This document shows, one piece after another, positions 1-8,226 of a DNA stretch of 64,000 bases (positions within the stretch are counted from its first letter, which is position 1; each line of letters starts with the position of its first letter). The translations under genes were made by a program, and so were the position numbers. Source of the DNA: Intrasporangium flavum (GTDB taxonomy: Bacteria; Actinomycetota; Actinomycetes; Actinomycetales; Dermatophilaceae). The stretch is taken from contig NZ_MLJO01000024.1 in assembly GCF_001956915.1 (NCBI RefSeq), forward strand, positions 1 through 64,000. The letters are read 5' to 3'. Under the pieces are notes generated by a model that ran no database searches, had not been told where the DNA came from, and was given only the letters and a program-made list of their open reading frames with translations.

Positions 1-59
1 GCTTGACATAGGGCTCTCAGGCGTCGGCCGGCGGTGGCGAGCCGCTCCCCCGGCCTCGG

Positions 60-803
60 TCAGTCGACGTGGCTCAGACGGGCGAACACGACGACGTTGT
101 CGCGGTACTCGTTCCTGCTGTCCGTCGGCCCCCCGCAGGTCACGAGCCGGAGCTCCGCGTGGCGGAAGTCGCTCTTGTAGACGAGATCGGTGGGGAAGTC
201 GGTCTTCCGGTAGGCGGCGACCCGCTCGACGATGAAGGTGAGGTGGGCACCGTCGCCGCGGCTGACCCGGACGACGTCGCCGGTCTTGACCCGACGCAGG
301 TCGGCGAAGATCCCGGGAACGCCGGCTGGGGTGTCGACGTGGGCGGCCAGCACCGCGGGCCCGAGCTCGCCGGGGGTCGGGCCGTCGCGGTAGAGCCCGA
401 CCTCCTGGGCGGTGCCGGGCACCGAGATCGTGCCGTCTCGCTGCACGCTCAGGGGCACGAACGTGCGAGACCGGACCCCGATCGACGGGATCTCCAGAGC
501 CGTCGGTTCCGACGCGGGGAGGGCCGCAGGAGCCTGGGTGGAGGGGCCGCCCCGGCCGGCCGCCGAGGTCTGCGTCTGCCTCGGGGTCCCGGCGGTGCCG
601 GGGAGGCTCGTGCCGGGCGTCGCCGGGCCGGCCGCAGGAGGCGGCGGGCCCGACGTGCCCGCGTCGGGGGACGTTCCGCGCAGGCCAAGGACGAGCGCGA
701 CCACCCCCCCGACGAGCAGGACGGCCGTCGCCGCCACGGCCGCCGCGACACCGGTGGTGAGGCGGCGGCCTGGCGTCGACGGCGTGGGTGCCGGATCGGT
801 CAC
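60..803 (-). CDS. Class F sortase
   Basis: Membrane-anchored cysteine transpeptidase expected outside the cell. The 247-aa protein has an N-terminal membrane segment (about residues 17-42), a Pro/Thr/Gly-rich stalk to about residue 100, and a sortase beta-barrel. The catalytic set is visible: His155 in AAHVDT, Cys223 in LVTCGG and Arg234 in NEYRDN, which is the class F actinobacterial pattern. GTG start, 25 bp after the CHRD gene, so probably co-transcribed with it. No LPXTG substrate is seen in this window, so its true substrate is unknown. Confidence 0.9.
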   Translation of the reverse strand: MTDPAPTPSTPGRRLTTGVAAAVAATAVLLVGGVVALVLGLRGTSPDAGTSGPPPPAAGPATPGTSLPGTAGTPRQTQTSAAGRGGPSTQAPAALPASEPTALEIPSIGVRSRTFVPLSVQRDGTISVPGTAQEVGLYRDGPTPGELGPAVLAAHVDTPAGVPGIFADLRRVKTGDVVRVSRGDGAHLTFIVERVAAYRKTDFPTDLVYKSDFRHAELRLVTCGGPTDSRNEYRDNVVVFARLSHVD

Positions 804-828
804 AGGACGCTCTGGGGTCGAGGGCTGG

Positions 829-1614
829 TCAGCCGCGGGACCTGGCCGAGCGACGCGCGGCGAACGCGCCGGAACCGGCCGCGCCGAGCAGGGCGATGCC
901 GCCGACGGCCAGCAGCGCGCCGTTGGTGTTCTGGGCGCCGCTCAGGCCGCCACCGGTGTGCATCCCGCCGGCGGGGGCGACGTGCAGGGCCCCGCACAGC
1001 GCCGGGTCGGTCGCCTCGGTGGGCAGCTTCGGGTCGAGGTCGCTCTTGGTGCTGCCGGAGTACTTGCCGTCGTGGTTGTGGTCGACGCCGTGGATCACGA
1101 CGACAGACTGGCCCTTGGCGATGGCCTCGGCGACGCCGTCGGAGACGGTGATGCTGCCGCGCTCGTAGCTGATCCTGCCGCCTGGAGCGGTGCTGAAACG
1201 GTCGACCGCGAGGCCGCTCTTGGGGCTCGTGTCGCCGGTCTTGGTCAGCGAGACGACGATGTCGCCGTAGGCCGGGCCGCCCTCGGTGGTGTTGATCGTG
1301 CCGTCACCGCTCGTGTCGTCCTTGATGGTCGGGCACTCGTGCCGCGCCGCGGCCGCGAAGTGGATGTGGGCAGCGTGGGGCTGGTCGGGCAGCAGGCCCC
1401 GCGCGGCCATCTCGACCTTGATCGTGTTGCCGGTCACCGTCACCTGGGCGGTGCCGGAGCCGGTGACCTCACTGCCCGGGACGGGCCTGAGGTTGGCGCT
1501 GACCCATCCGTCGGCCGCGAAGGCCGGACCGACCGAGAGTGCCATGGCGGCAGCGGCAGCGAGGCCGGCGCCGGCGATCCGGGTCGTGCGAGTGCGAGTA
1601 GTGCTGGTGCGCAT
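829..1614 (-). CDS. CHRD-domain surface protein with C-terminal membrane anchor
   Basis: A 261-aa exported protein. Residues 1-33 form a signal peptide ending AFA; the mature part carries a CHRD-like beta domain with the histidine-rich stretch PHAAHIHF and a DHNHDGK segment. A hydrophobic helix near the C-terminus is followed by the basic tail ARRSARSRG, as in wall-anchored proteins, but no LPXTG motif is present. An upstream in-frame ATG (1641) is possible, but AAGGAGG sits correctly before the ATG at 1614. It lies next to a class F sortase, so cell-surface attachment is likely but by an unclear route. Confidence 0.85.
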   Translation of the reverse strand: MRTSTTRTRTTRIAGAGLAAAAAMALSVGPAFAADGWVSANLRPVPGSEVTGSGTAQVTVTGNTIKVEMAARGLLPDQPHAAHIHFAAAARHECPTIKDDTSGDGTINTTEGGPAYGDIVVSLTKTGDTSPKSGLAVDRFSTAPGGRISYERGSITVSDGVAEAIAKGQSVVVIHGVDHNHDGKYSGSTKSDLDPKLPTEATDPALCGALHVAPAGGMHTGGGLSGAQNTNGALLAVGGIALLGAAGSGAFAARRSARSRG

Positions 1615-1842
1615 CTGTTCTTCCTCCTTGAGAGGAGACACAGCCGTCCATCCTTCTCTGCTTCAGACGGGGGTCGTCATCGACCGTCTCCGTTCTGGGG
1701 TTCGCCGCGAGCCGCCATCGGGATTGGGGAGTGCGAGAAGTCAGCAGGAGCGGCGGTGCAGTCGGCGATGATCGAGGACTCGCCGACGGGGCCGGGGAAC
1801 GTCCGCAGCGACCTCCGCGCGACACCGACCGGCCCGGGCGCC

Positions 1843-2286
1843 CTAGGTGTCGGATGTCCGTCGGCCGCGCCGGTGGCGCACCAGCACGATCACCCGCCAC
1901 ACCAGGACGCCTGCCACCGTGGCCGATACGAGGATGTCCCAGACGCCGAACCGCACGCCTGGCGCCCACGCCCGGTCCCCGACGCGCACTCCCTGCAGCC
2001 GGTCACCCACGGCGGCCGGACGGTCCTGCCAGGCAACCTGCGAGGTGCTGGTGCCGTCGGCCTCGGTGAACGTGCCGATCGGGATGTCTGCACCACGGGC
2101 CGGCCGGAGGGCCTCGATGACCATGACCCCGGGGCGCCCGTGACCGGACGCGGCAACGACCTTCTCGGCCTCTGCGTCGACGGTGACCCAGAGCACCCAC
2201 CCCAGCGCGAGGACGATCACGACATCGAGCATCACGACCCCGGCGGAGCTCCTCCTGACGGGGACGTCGCGGTCCGAGCTGCTCAT
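1843..2286 (-). CDS. Small two-helix membrane protein
   Basis: A 147-aa protein with hydrophobic helices near residues 18-38 and near the C-terminus (about 115-135), ending in a basic tail, with an extracytoplasmic loop of about 75 residues between them. I do not recognise the family. GGGAGGG lies five bases before the ATG at 2286; a GTG three bases earlier is an alternative start. It is upstream of and co-directional with the CHRD and sortase genes, but a gap of over 200 bp separates them, so a shared operon is uncertain. Confidence 0.65.
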   Translation of the reverse strand: MSSSDRDVPVRRSSAGVVMLDVVIVLALGWVLWVTVDAEAEKVVAASGHGRPGVMVIEALRPARGADIPIGTFTEADGTSTSQVAWQDRPAAVGDRLQGVRVGDRAWAPGVRFGVWDILVSATVAGVLVWRVIVLVRHRRGRRTSDT

Positions 2287-2523
2287 CACGTCCCTCCCGC
2301 CTCGAGCCGATCGTGAGCCCGCGCCGCCGACCAGCAGGGGGCTTCGCGGTCACGACTGCTCCATCACCACGCTCACCCGAGTCCGAGCCAGTAGAGCACG
2401 CCGTCGGGCCTCGACGAGCCCAGGCGATCTCCACTCCCACCGCGGAACATCCGCGATCGCCGATCGTCGACCCGACGGAAAACGTCTCGCGCCCCAGGCC
2501 GCGCTGCACCTACCGTCGCGACC

Positions 2524-3393
2524 GTGGAACCCGTCGCCTACCGACCGCTGCCCGTCGACCAGTCCGACGTCGTGTACGCGCACGGCCCGGACTCCCAGCG
2601 CCAGGAGGGCGTTCCCGTCGGCGAGACGGTCGAGGTCGTCCTCCCGGGCAGCACCGTGTACCCCGGCACGTCACGCCGCGTCTGGGTGCACGCACCGGCC
2701 GGTCACGACGCCGCGACGCCCGCGCACCTCGTCGTCTTCCAGGACGGCTGGTGGTACCTCGATCCCGACGGTGAGGTGCGGGCCGGGATCGTGCTGGACA
2801 ACCTCGTCGCGTCGGGCGCGCTGCCCCCGACCATCGGCGTGTTCGTCGACCCGGGAGTCTTCGCCGGCGTCGAGGATCCCGACGCGCGCAAGAACCGCAA
2901 CGCCGAGTACGACGCCTTCGACGACCGGTACGCGACCTTCCTCCTCACGGAGGTCCTTCCCCTCGTGGAAGCCCGCTGGGCCCTGAGCGCCGACCCCGCC
3001 CACCGGGCCATCTGTGGTGGTAGCAGCGGAGGGAACGGCGCCTTCACCGCCGCCTGGCTCCGGCCGGACGCGTTCGGCCGGGTCATCGCCTTCCTGTCCA
3101 GCTTCGCCCAGATGCCCGGCGGCAACCCCTACCCGCAGCTCATCCCGAGCACGCCCGCCAAGCCGTTGCGGATCTTCCTGCAGGCCGGCCACCGTGACCT
3201 GTACTGGGACCAGCCCGACTGGAACTGGCTCGCCAACAACCTGCGCGTGGCAGCAGCCCTCGCCGAGGCGGGCTACGACTTCCGGCTCGTCCTCGGCGAC
3301 GGCGGCCACAGCCCGAACCACGGCGGTGTCCTGCTCCCGGACGCGCTCCGCTGGACCTTCCGGGCGACCGACGCCCAGGGCTCCGGCGCGTGA
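2524..3393 (+). CDS. Putative esterase, enterochelin-esterase-like alpha/beta hydrolase
   Basis: A 289-aa cytoplasmic protein of the esterase D/enterochelin esterase-like fold. The nucleophile elbow is CGGSSGG (Ser167 or Ser168), and GDGGHSPNH near residue 260 supplies the catalytic histidine. The oxyanion-side motif VVFQDGWWY near residue 71 is also typical. GTG start. Its end overlaps the next gene by four bases (GTGA), indicating translational coupling with a P-loop kinase. Substrate unknown; a siderophore role cannot be inferred because no siderophore genes are adjacent. Confidence 0.8.
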   Translation: MEPVAYRPLPVDQSDVVYAHGPDSQRQEGVPVGETVEVVLPGSTVYPGTSRRVWVHAPAGHDAATPAHLVVFQDGWWYLDPDGEVRAGIVLDNLVASGALPPTIGVFVDPGVFAGVEDPDARKNRNAEYDAFDDRYATFLLTEVLPLVEARWALSADPAHRAICGGSSGGNGAFTAAWLRPDAFGRVIAFLSSFAQMPGGNPYPQLIPSTPAKPLRIFLQAGHRDLYWDQPDWNWLANNLRVAAALAEAGYDFRLVLGDGGHSPNHGGVLLPDALRWTFRATDAQGSGA

Positions 3394-3959
3394 GCGCGGC
3401 CAGGCTCGCCTCGAGCCGGCTCGACGGCGGCCGAGCCTGCCTGCTCGTCACCGGCGCCCCTGGAGCCGGCAAGACCACGGTGGCCCAGAGCGTCGCTCGC
3501 TCCCTGTCCCGGTCCGCGCTGATCAGCGGGGACGCCGTGGCGCGCATGGTCGTCGGCGGCTACGTGTGGCCGCTCGGTGACCCGCCCCGGGAGGCCGCCC
3601 GCCAGGTGAGGCTCGTCAACGACAACCTCTGCTCCCTGGCCGGCAACTTCATCGACGCCGGGTTCACGCCGGTCATCGACTGGATCGTGCCCGACGCCGA
3701 CCGGCTGGAGGTCTACCGAGCGCAGTTCGGTTCGCGCCTTCGGCTCGTGGTCCTGGACCCCGGGGCCGAGGCGTGCGTCGCACGGAACCTCCAGCGGCCG
3801 GCGGTCGAGCAGTTCGCCTTCGACGGGCACGCCCAGCTGCGAGCGAGCATGTGGGACGGCTTCAGGTCCCTCGGGTGGTGGCTCGACTCCTCAGGCCTCG
3901 ACGCGGAGTCCACCACTCGCCGGATCGTGGACCAGGCCTACGAGCGAGCGGCCTGCTGA
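3390..3959 (+). CDS. P-loop AAA/kinase-like protein
   Basis: A 189-aa protein with Walker A GAPGAGKTT at residues 22-30 and the architecture of small zeta-toxin/chloramphenicol-phosphotransferase-like or adenylate-kinase-like phosphotransferases (SGDAVARMVV follows the P-loop as the nucleotide or acceptor-binding segment). It starts at a GTG inside the stop codon of the esterase gene, so both are probably made together. The acceptor substrate cannot be read from sequence. Confidence 0.75.
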   Translation: MSAARLASSRLDGGRACLLVTGAPGAGKTTVAQSVARSLSRSALISGDAVARMVVGGYVWPLGDPPREAARQVRLVNDNLCSLAGNFIDAGFTPVIDWIVPDADRLEVYRAQFGSRLRLVVLDPGAEACVARNLQRPAVEQFAFDGHAQLRASMWDGFRSLGWWLDSSGLDAESTTRRIVDQAYERAAC

Positions 3960-4003
3960 CCGCAGCGTCCGGCGCGGACCGCCGGCAGGTACGAGCCCGC
4001 AGG

Positions 4004-4156
4004 TCAGGCCCACGGGTTGGTGGCCTTGTCGTTCAGGCGCTTGCGCCATGCCAGCTCCTGGGCGGCGCACCGCTGGCACACCAGCATGTCCTTGTCGCCG
4101 GCCTTGACCCTGTACATGTGACCGAGGATCCAGCACGGGAAGTTTCGAAGGCTCAT
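4004..4156 (-). CDS. Small zinc-ribbon-like protein (50 aa)
   Basis: A short ORF encoding 50 residues, starting MSLRNFPCWILGHMY and containing VCQRCAAQE. Cys8 and His13 with the later CxxC pair could bind one zinc, as in the small DUF1660-type proteins of phages and actinobacteria. GAGAGGGG precedes the ATG by about seven bases. It lies alone between the P-loop gene and the aldo/keto reductase. No function can be assigned. Confidence 0.6.
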   Translation of the reverse strand: MSLRNFPCWILGHMYRVKAGDKDMLVCQRCAAQELAWRKRLNDKATNPWA

Positions 4157-4272
4157 GACCGGCCCCTCTCGTTTGCGCTGCCACGCCGCTCCGGCGTCCT
4201 GGGCCCCACTCTCGCGTCACCCGCGACGCGCGTCTGTGTCCGTGGCGACACTGCGATGAAGACCCGGCGCCG

Positions 4273-5127
4273 CTACTTGCCGCTGTAGACGGGAAACGCT
4301 GTGTGGTCGCCGTAGTCCTGGAACACCAGGCTGCGCAGCTCGTCCATGTCGCCTTCGGAGATGACGAAGTCGACGCGGGCGTTGTCCCGCAGGTGATCGG
4401 GGTCCGCCGTCTTGGGCAGGGACACGGTGCCCAGCTGGAGGGTGTAGCGGATGCACAGCTGGGGCACGGTCACCGAGTAGCGGTCGGCGATCGCCGCGAC
4501 GTCCGGGCTCTTGAGGATCTCACCGTGCGCGATGGGCGAGTACGCCTCGACGAGGATGTCCTGGCTCTTGCAGTAGGCGAGCAGGTCGGCCGGGGTGTTC
4601 CCCACGTGGACGAGCAGCTGGTTCACGTGCGGCCTCACCGTGCAGGCGCTCAGGATGTTCTCGAGGTCGCGCTGCTGGAAGTTGGAGACGCCGATCGACC
4701 GGAGCTTGCCCGCCCGGTAGGCGTCCTCCAGCGCGCGCCACGCCTCGCGGTTCCCCTCGGCGTAGTCGCCGCCGCGGAAGTCGTCCCACGGTTGCGGGCT
4801 GTGGATGAGCATGAGGTCGATGTGGTCGAGCCCCAGGGTGGCGAGCGAACCGTCGATCGCGGCCGCAGCGTCGTCGTAGTTCTTTATTTCGGCCGCGAGC
4901 TTGGTCGACACGAACAGCTGCTCGCGCGGGATCCCGCTCGCGCGGATGCCTTCCCCGACGCCGCGTTCGTTGCCGTAGGCCTGTGCCGTGTCGATGTTTC
5001 GGTAGCCGGCCGCGACGGCGTCGGTGACCGCTCGGGCGGCCCTGTCGTCGTCGATGAACCAGGTGCCGAGGCCGAGCCTGGGGACGGTGACGCCGTTGGA
5101 CAGCGTGTAGGTCTCGTCGAGGATCAT
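4273..5127 (-). CDS. Aldo/keto reductase
   Basis: A 284-aa NADPH-dependent carbonyl reductase of the TIM-barrel AKR superfamily. The tetrad is present: Asp46 and Tyr51 (DTAQAYG), Lys76 (STKLA) and His109 (LIHSP). The substrate-loop motif IGVSNF and a C-terminal nucleotide-binding LPKTADPDH segment are also typical. AGAAGGAAG precedes the ATG. It is the last gene of a co-directional MFS-cupin-AKR group controlled from the divergent region at 7.1 kb, suggesting shared detoxification or efflux of a small carbonyl compound. Confidence 0.9.
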   Translation of the reverse strand: MILDETYTLSNGVTVPRLGLGTWFIDDDRAARAVTDAVAAGYRNIDTAQAYGNERGVGEGIRASGIPREQLFVSTKLAAEIKNYDDAAAAIDGSLATLGLDHIDLMLIHSPQPWDDFRGGDYAEGNREAWRALEDAYRAGKLRSIGVSNFQQRDLENILSACTVRPHVNQLLVHVGNTPADLLAYCKSQDILVEAYSPIAHGEILKSPDVAAIADRYSVTVPQLCIRYTLQLGTVSLPKTADPDHLRDNARVDFVISEGDMDELRSLVFQDYGDHTAFPVYSGK

Positions 5128-5198
5128 GGGTTCTTCCTTCTGTTCCTTGGTGATTCGTGGCTCGCGTGCCGACGCGGCACGCGGGCCGAACGTGGTCG

Positions 5199-5606
5199 TC
5201 AGGCGCCGTACTCGCTGTCGGTGACGTGGTCGAGCCAGGTGACGACCTGCCCCGACTCGTCGGCCTCCTGGATGGCGACGTGGGCCATGAACCGGTCGGG
5301 GGTGGCGCCGTGCCAGTGCTCCTCCCCCGGCTCGATGTAGACGACGTCGCCGGGGCGGATCTCGCGGACCTCGACCGTGCCGTCACCACCCCGTCGCGCG
5401 ACGTAGCCGATGCCGTCGGTGACGTAGAGGGTCTGGCCCTTGGGGTGGTGGTGCCAGGCGGTTCGCGCTCCGGAGGTGAACCGGACGTGCGAGCAGCCGA
5501 CGGCGGACTGGTCGTCGGGCGTGCGGACGCCGTCGATGTAGACGGTGCCGGTGAACCAGTCCGCGGGTCCGGTCGCGGTCTGGCCGCTGCTCTGGGTGAA
5601 CTTCAT
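5199..5606 (-). CDS. Cupin-domain protein
   Basis: A 135-aa single-domain cupin. Motif 1 is WHHHPKGQTLYV (His52-His54, Gln58) and motif 2 is PGEEHWHG (Glu96, His97, His99), giving metal ligands for Fe, Mn or Zn. It resembles the carboxymuconolactone decarboxylase-associated cupins of about 130 residues. Its ATG overlaps the stop codon of the MFS gene by four bases (ATGA), so translation is coupled. Reaction unknown; the AKR gene follows 71 bp downstream. Confidence 0.88.
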   Translation of the reverse strand: MKFTQSSGQTATGPADWFTGTVYIDGVRTPDDQSAVGCSHVRFTSGARTAWHHHPKGQTLYVTDGIGYVARRGGDGTVEVREIRPGDVVYIEPGEEHWHGATPDRFMAHVAIQEADESGQVVTWLDHVTDSEYGA

Positions 5607-7060
5607 GGTGTCTCCTCTGGTGTCTCTCGGTGGATTCGGTGGTGGCGGTGGTGCCGGTGGTGGCGCTGGTGGTGGTGCCGGTGGCGGACCGGCCGCAGGG
5701 CGGTCGCGGCAGCCGCGGTGAGCAGGGCGACGACTGCAGCGGTCAGGAGGCTGGCCCGCAGCCCCGACATGAAGGTGCCGTGGCCCAGCAGCGCCCCGAA
5801 GACCGCGACGGCGAGCGCCCCGCCGACCTGGCGGCTGGTGTTGAACACGCCCGAGGCCACACCGCCGCGCCCGGGCGGAACGGTGTCGAGCAGGATCGCG
5901 GTGGTCGGCGGCATGACGAGCGGTCCGGCCACACCGACGAGGACCATCAGCGCCGCCACGACGGGTAGCGGTGTCGTCGCGGTGATGAACGCGAGCGCGC
6001 AGAGCCCGAGCACCATCGACGCGAGCCCGGCGACGATGACCGTCCGGGCGCCGAGGCGCTGCACGATCCGCGGCGCGAACGGCGTGAGCACCAGCCCGAC
6101 CAGCATCATCGGCAGGAACACGACGCCGGTCCCCAGCGGGGACAGCGCCCGGACCTGCTGGAGGTAGAGGCTCAGCACGAACGGCAGGCCGTAGTAGCCG
6201 ATCATGAAGGCGAAGCCGATGACCAGGGGCGTCGCCGCGTTCCGCGCCCGGAACAGGCCCAGCGGCACCATCGGGTGTGCCACGCGAGCCTGGCTGAGCA
6301 GGAAGGCGACGCCGGCCACCGCGGCGGTGCCGAGCGCGACCACGACGCGTGGGTCGGTGAAGCCGCGGTCGCCGGCCTCGATCACGCCGAAGGTCAGGCC
6401 GGCCATGGCCAGCACGCCGGTGAGCTGCCCCACCCAGTCGAAGGCGGCCCGGTGGAGGCGGGTGGTCGCGGTCCGGGCCATGAGCAGCAGGGCGAGGACG
6501 CCGACCGGCACGTTGACGAGGAAGATCAGCCTCCAGCTCGCCAGGGTGAGCACACCGCCCAGGACCGGCCCGGCGGAGGAGGCGATGGCACCGCCCATGG
6601 CCCACATCGCGATCGCGCGCGCCCGCTCGACCGGGTTCGGGAAGGCCTGCCCGAGCAGCGCCATCGAGGCCGGCATCATCGCCGCGGCGGCCGCGCCCTG
6701 CACGAACCGCGCGGCCACGAGCATCCCGAGGGTGGGTGCGGCGCCGCACGCCGCCGACGCGAGCACGAACAGCGCCATGCCGTACGTCAGGGTCCGCCTG
6801 GCACCGACCCGGTCGGCGAGCGAACCCGACGACAGCAGCAGTGCGGCGAACATCAGCGTGTAGCCGTCCACCACCCACTGCAGCCCCGCGATCCCACCGC
6901 CGAGCTCGGCGCGGATCCGGGGCAGCGCGACGTTGACGATGACGGCGTCGAGCGTGATGACGAAGAACACCAGCGTGGCGGCGACCAGCGCGGTGGCCGG
7001 CCGAGCCGCCCGACGCGTGGGCGTCGGTGGGGCCGGGGCGGTGACGGCGGGGGCGGGCAT
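5603..7060 (-). CDS. DHA2-family MFS efflux transporter with His-rich tail
   Basis: A multidrug-type permease of about 485 aa with roughly 14 hydrophobic helices. Motif A appears as GSLADRVGARR after helix 2, and motif C-like AGPVLGGVL lies in helix 5. I chose ATG 7060 (MPAPAVTAP) because the open frame above it codes for an Arg-rich stretch unlike the family. The last 30 residues are unusual: about eleven histidines within twenty residues, followed by RETPEETP. It is coupled to the cupin gene and divergent from a MmyB-type regulator, the likely controller. Confidence 0.88.
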   Translation of the reverse strand: MPAPAVTAPAPPTPTRRAARPATALVAATLVFFVITLDAVIVNVALPRIRAELGGGIAGLQWVVDGYTLMFAALLLSSGSLADRVGARRTLTYGMALFVLASAACGAAPTLGMLVAARFVQGAAAAAMMPASMALLGQAFPNPVERARAIAMWAMGGAIASSAGPVLGGVLTLASWRLIFLVNVPVGVLALLLMARTATTRLHRAAFDWVGQLTGVLAMAGLTFGVIEAGDRGFTDPRVVVALGTAAVAGVAFLLSQARVAHPMVPLGLFRARNAATPLVIGFAFMIGYYGLPFVLSLYLQQVRALSPLGTGVVFLPMMLVGLVLTPFAPRIVQRLGARTVIVAGLASMVLGLCALAFITATTPLPVVAALMVLVGVAGPLVMPPTTAILLDTVPPGRGGVASGVFNTSRQVGGALAVAVFGALLGHGTFMSGLRASLLTAAVVALLTAAAATALRPVRHRHHHQRHHRHHRHHRIHRETPEETP

Positions 7061-7172
7061 GCCTCCATGCAAGCCGGGCCGCCGGCCGCGCAACAGGCCG
7101 CGTCGTTCCGGGTCACGACGCGACCCCCCACGGCACCCTCGGCGGCCCTCGAGCCGCCGTAGCGTGGAAGCC

Positions 7173-8087
7173 GTGAGCAGGAGAAGCCAGGAGGCGCGCG
7201 ACTTCCTCGTCAGCCGCCGCGCCAAGATCACCCCCGAGCAGGCCGGGCTCCGACGCTACGGCGGCCTGCGCCGCGTCCCCGGGCTGCGCCGGGAGGAGGT
7301 CGCCATCCTGGCCGGCGTCTCCGTCGACCACTACACCCGACTCGAGAAGGGCAACCTCTCCGGGGTGTCCGACGGCGTCCTCGATGCGGTCGCCGGCGCC
7401 CTGCAGCTGACCGAGGCCGAGCGCGTCTACCTCTTCGACCTTGCGCGCGCCGCCAACGCCGCCGGCGGCCGGCGCGAGCCGCCGCCCGCAGCAACCGTCC
7501 ACGCGTCCCTGCACCGTGTCCTCGACGCCATGACCGGGGCCGCCGCGTTCGTGCGCAACGGACGGCTCGACATCCTGGCCGCCAACCTGCTCGGTCGGGC
7601 CCTCTACTCCCCTGTGTTCGACAGCCCCACGCGGCCCACGCCGACCGCCCCGCCGAACATCGCCCGGTTCCACTTCCTCGACCCCAACGGCCCCGACTTC
7701 TTCCCGGACCTCGACGCGTCCGAGAGCACCGCCGTCCAGCTGCTGCGTGCCGAGGCCGGGCGCCGCCCCCACGACCGGCAGCTCACCGACCTCGTCGGCG
7801 AGCTGTGCACCCGCAGCGACAACTTCGCCCGACGCTGGGCCGACCACGACGTCCGCAGCCACCGCACCGGCCTCAAACGCTTCCGCCACCCCGTCGTCGG
7901 CGAGCTGGCCGTCTCCTTCGACGCGATGGACCTGCCCGCCGACCCCGGCCTCACCATGACCGTCTACACGACCGAGCCCGGCTCCCCTGACGAGGAGCGG
8001 ATGCGCCTGCTGGCCACGTGGGCCGCCACCGAGCTGGCGCCGGCGGCGCTCTCTGCGCCGGTCGAGGACCCGGCCCCCAGCACCTGA
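7173..8087 (+). CDS. XRE-family regulator with MmyB-like ligand domain
   Basis: A 304-aa repressor or activator. The N-terminal helix-turn-helix (about residues 20-75) contains GLRREEVAILAGVS and YTRLEKG, as in MmyB/MLTR regulators, and the rest is the PAS-like ligand-binding domain (ILAANLLGRALYSP, FHFLDP, and LAVSFDAMDL near the end). GTG start at 7173. It is divergent from the MFS-cupin-AKR operon with about 110 bp between starts, the usual arrangement for local control of dehydrogenase or efflux genes. Confidence 0.88.
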   Translation: MSRRSQEARDFLVSRRAKITPEQAGLRRYGGLRRVPGLRREEVAILAGVSVDHYTRLEKGNLSGVSDGVLDAVAGALQLTEAERVYLFDLARAANAAGGRREPPPAATVHASLHRVLDAMTGAAAFVRNGRLDILAANLLGRALYSPVFDSPTRPTPTAPPNIARFHFLDPNGPDFFPDLDASESTAVQLLRAEAGRRPHDRQLTDLVGELCTRSDNFARRWADHDVRSHRTGLKRFRHPVVGELAVSFDAMDLPADPGLTMTVYTTEPGSPDEERMRLLATWAATELAPAALSAPVEDPAPST

Positions 8088-8226
8088 CGACGCACGAACG
8101 GGGCGTATCCGACGGAAATCCGGGTCCTGACCCGGGGCGTCACCGGCGGGCTTATCGTCGAAAGACCGTCGGCGGCGCCTGGCCGCGCCGTCGCTCCCTC
8201 GGGGCCATGCCGCTACAGGAGTTGTC

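Noticed and set aside
3..59. TTGACA at the left edge as a promoter
   Set aside because: No matching -10 or downstream gene on the plus strand within the window.
412..2316. Very long open frames opposite real genes (for example 69-1151, 412-2316, 15383-19456, 39990-43874)
   Set aside because: They lie antisense or out of frame to genes with clear families, and their translations are rich in Arg, Pro, Ala and Gly, as expected of high-GC shadows.
2524..3959. Siderophore hydrolysis module from the enterochelin-esterase-like fold
   Set aside because: No siderophore synthesis or uptake genes are adjacent, and the fold alone does not define the substrate.
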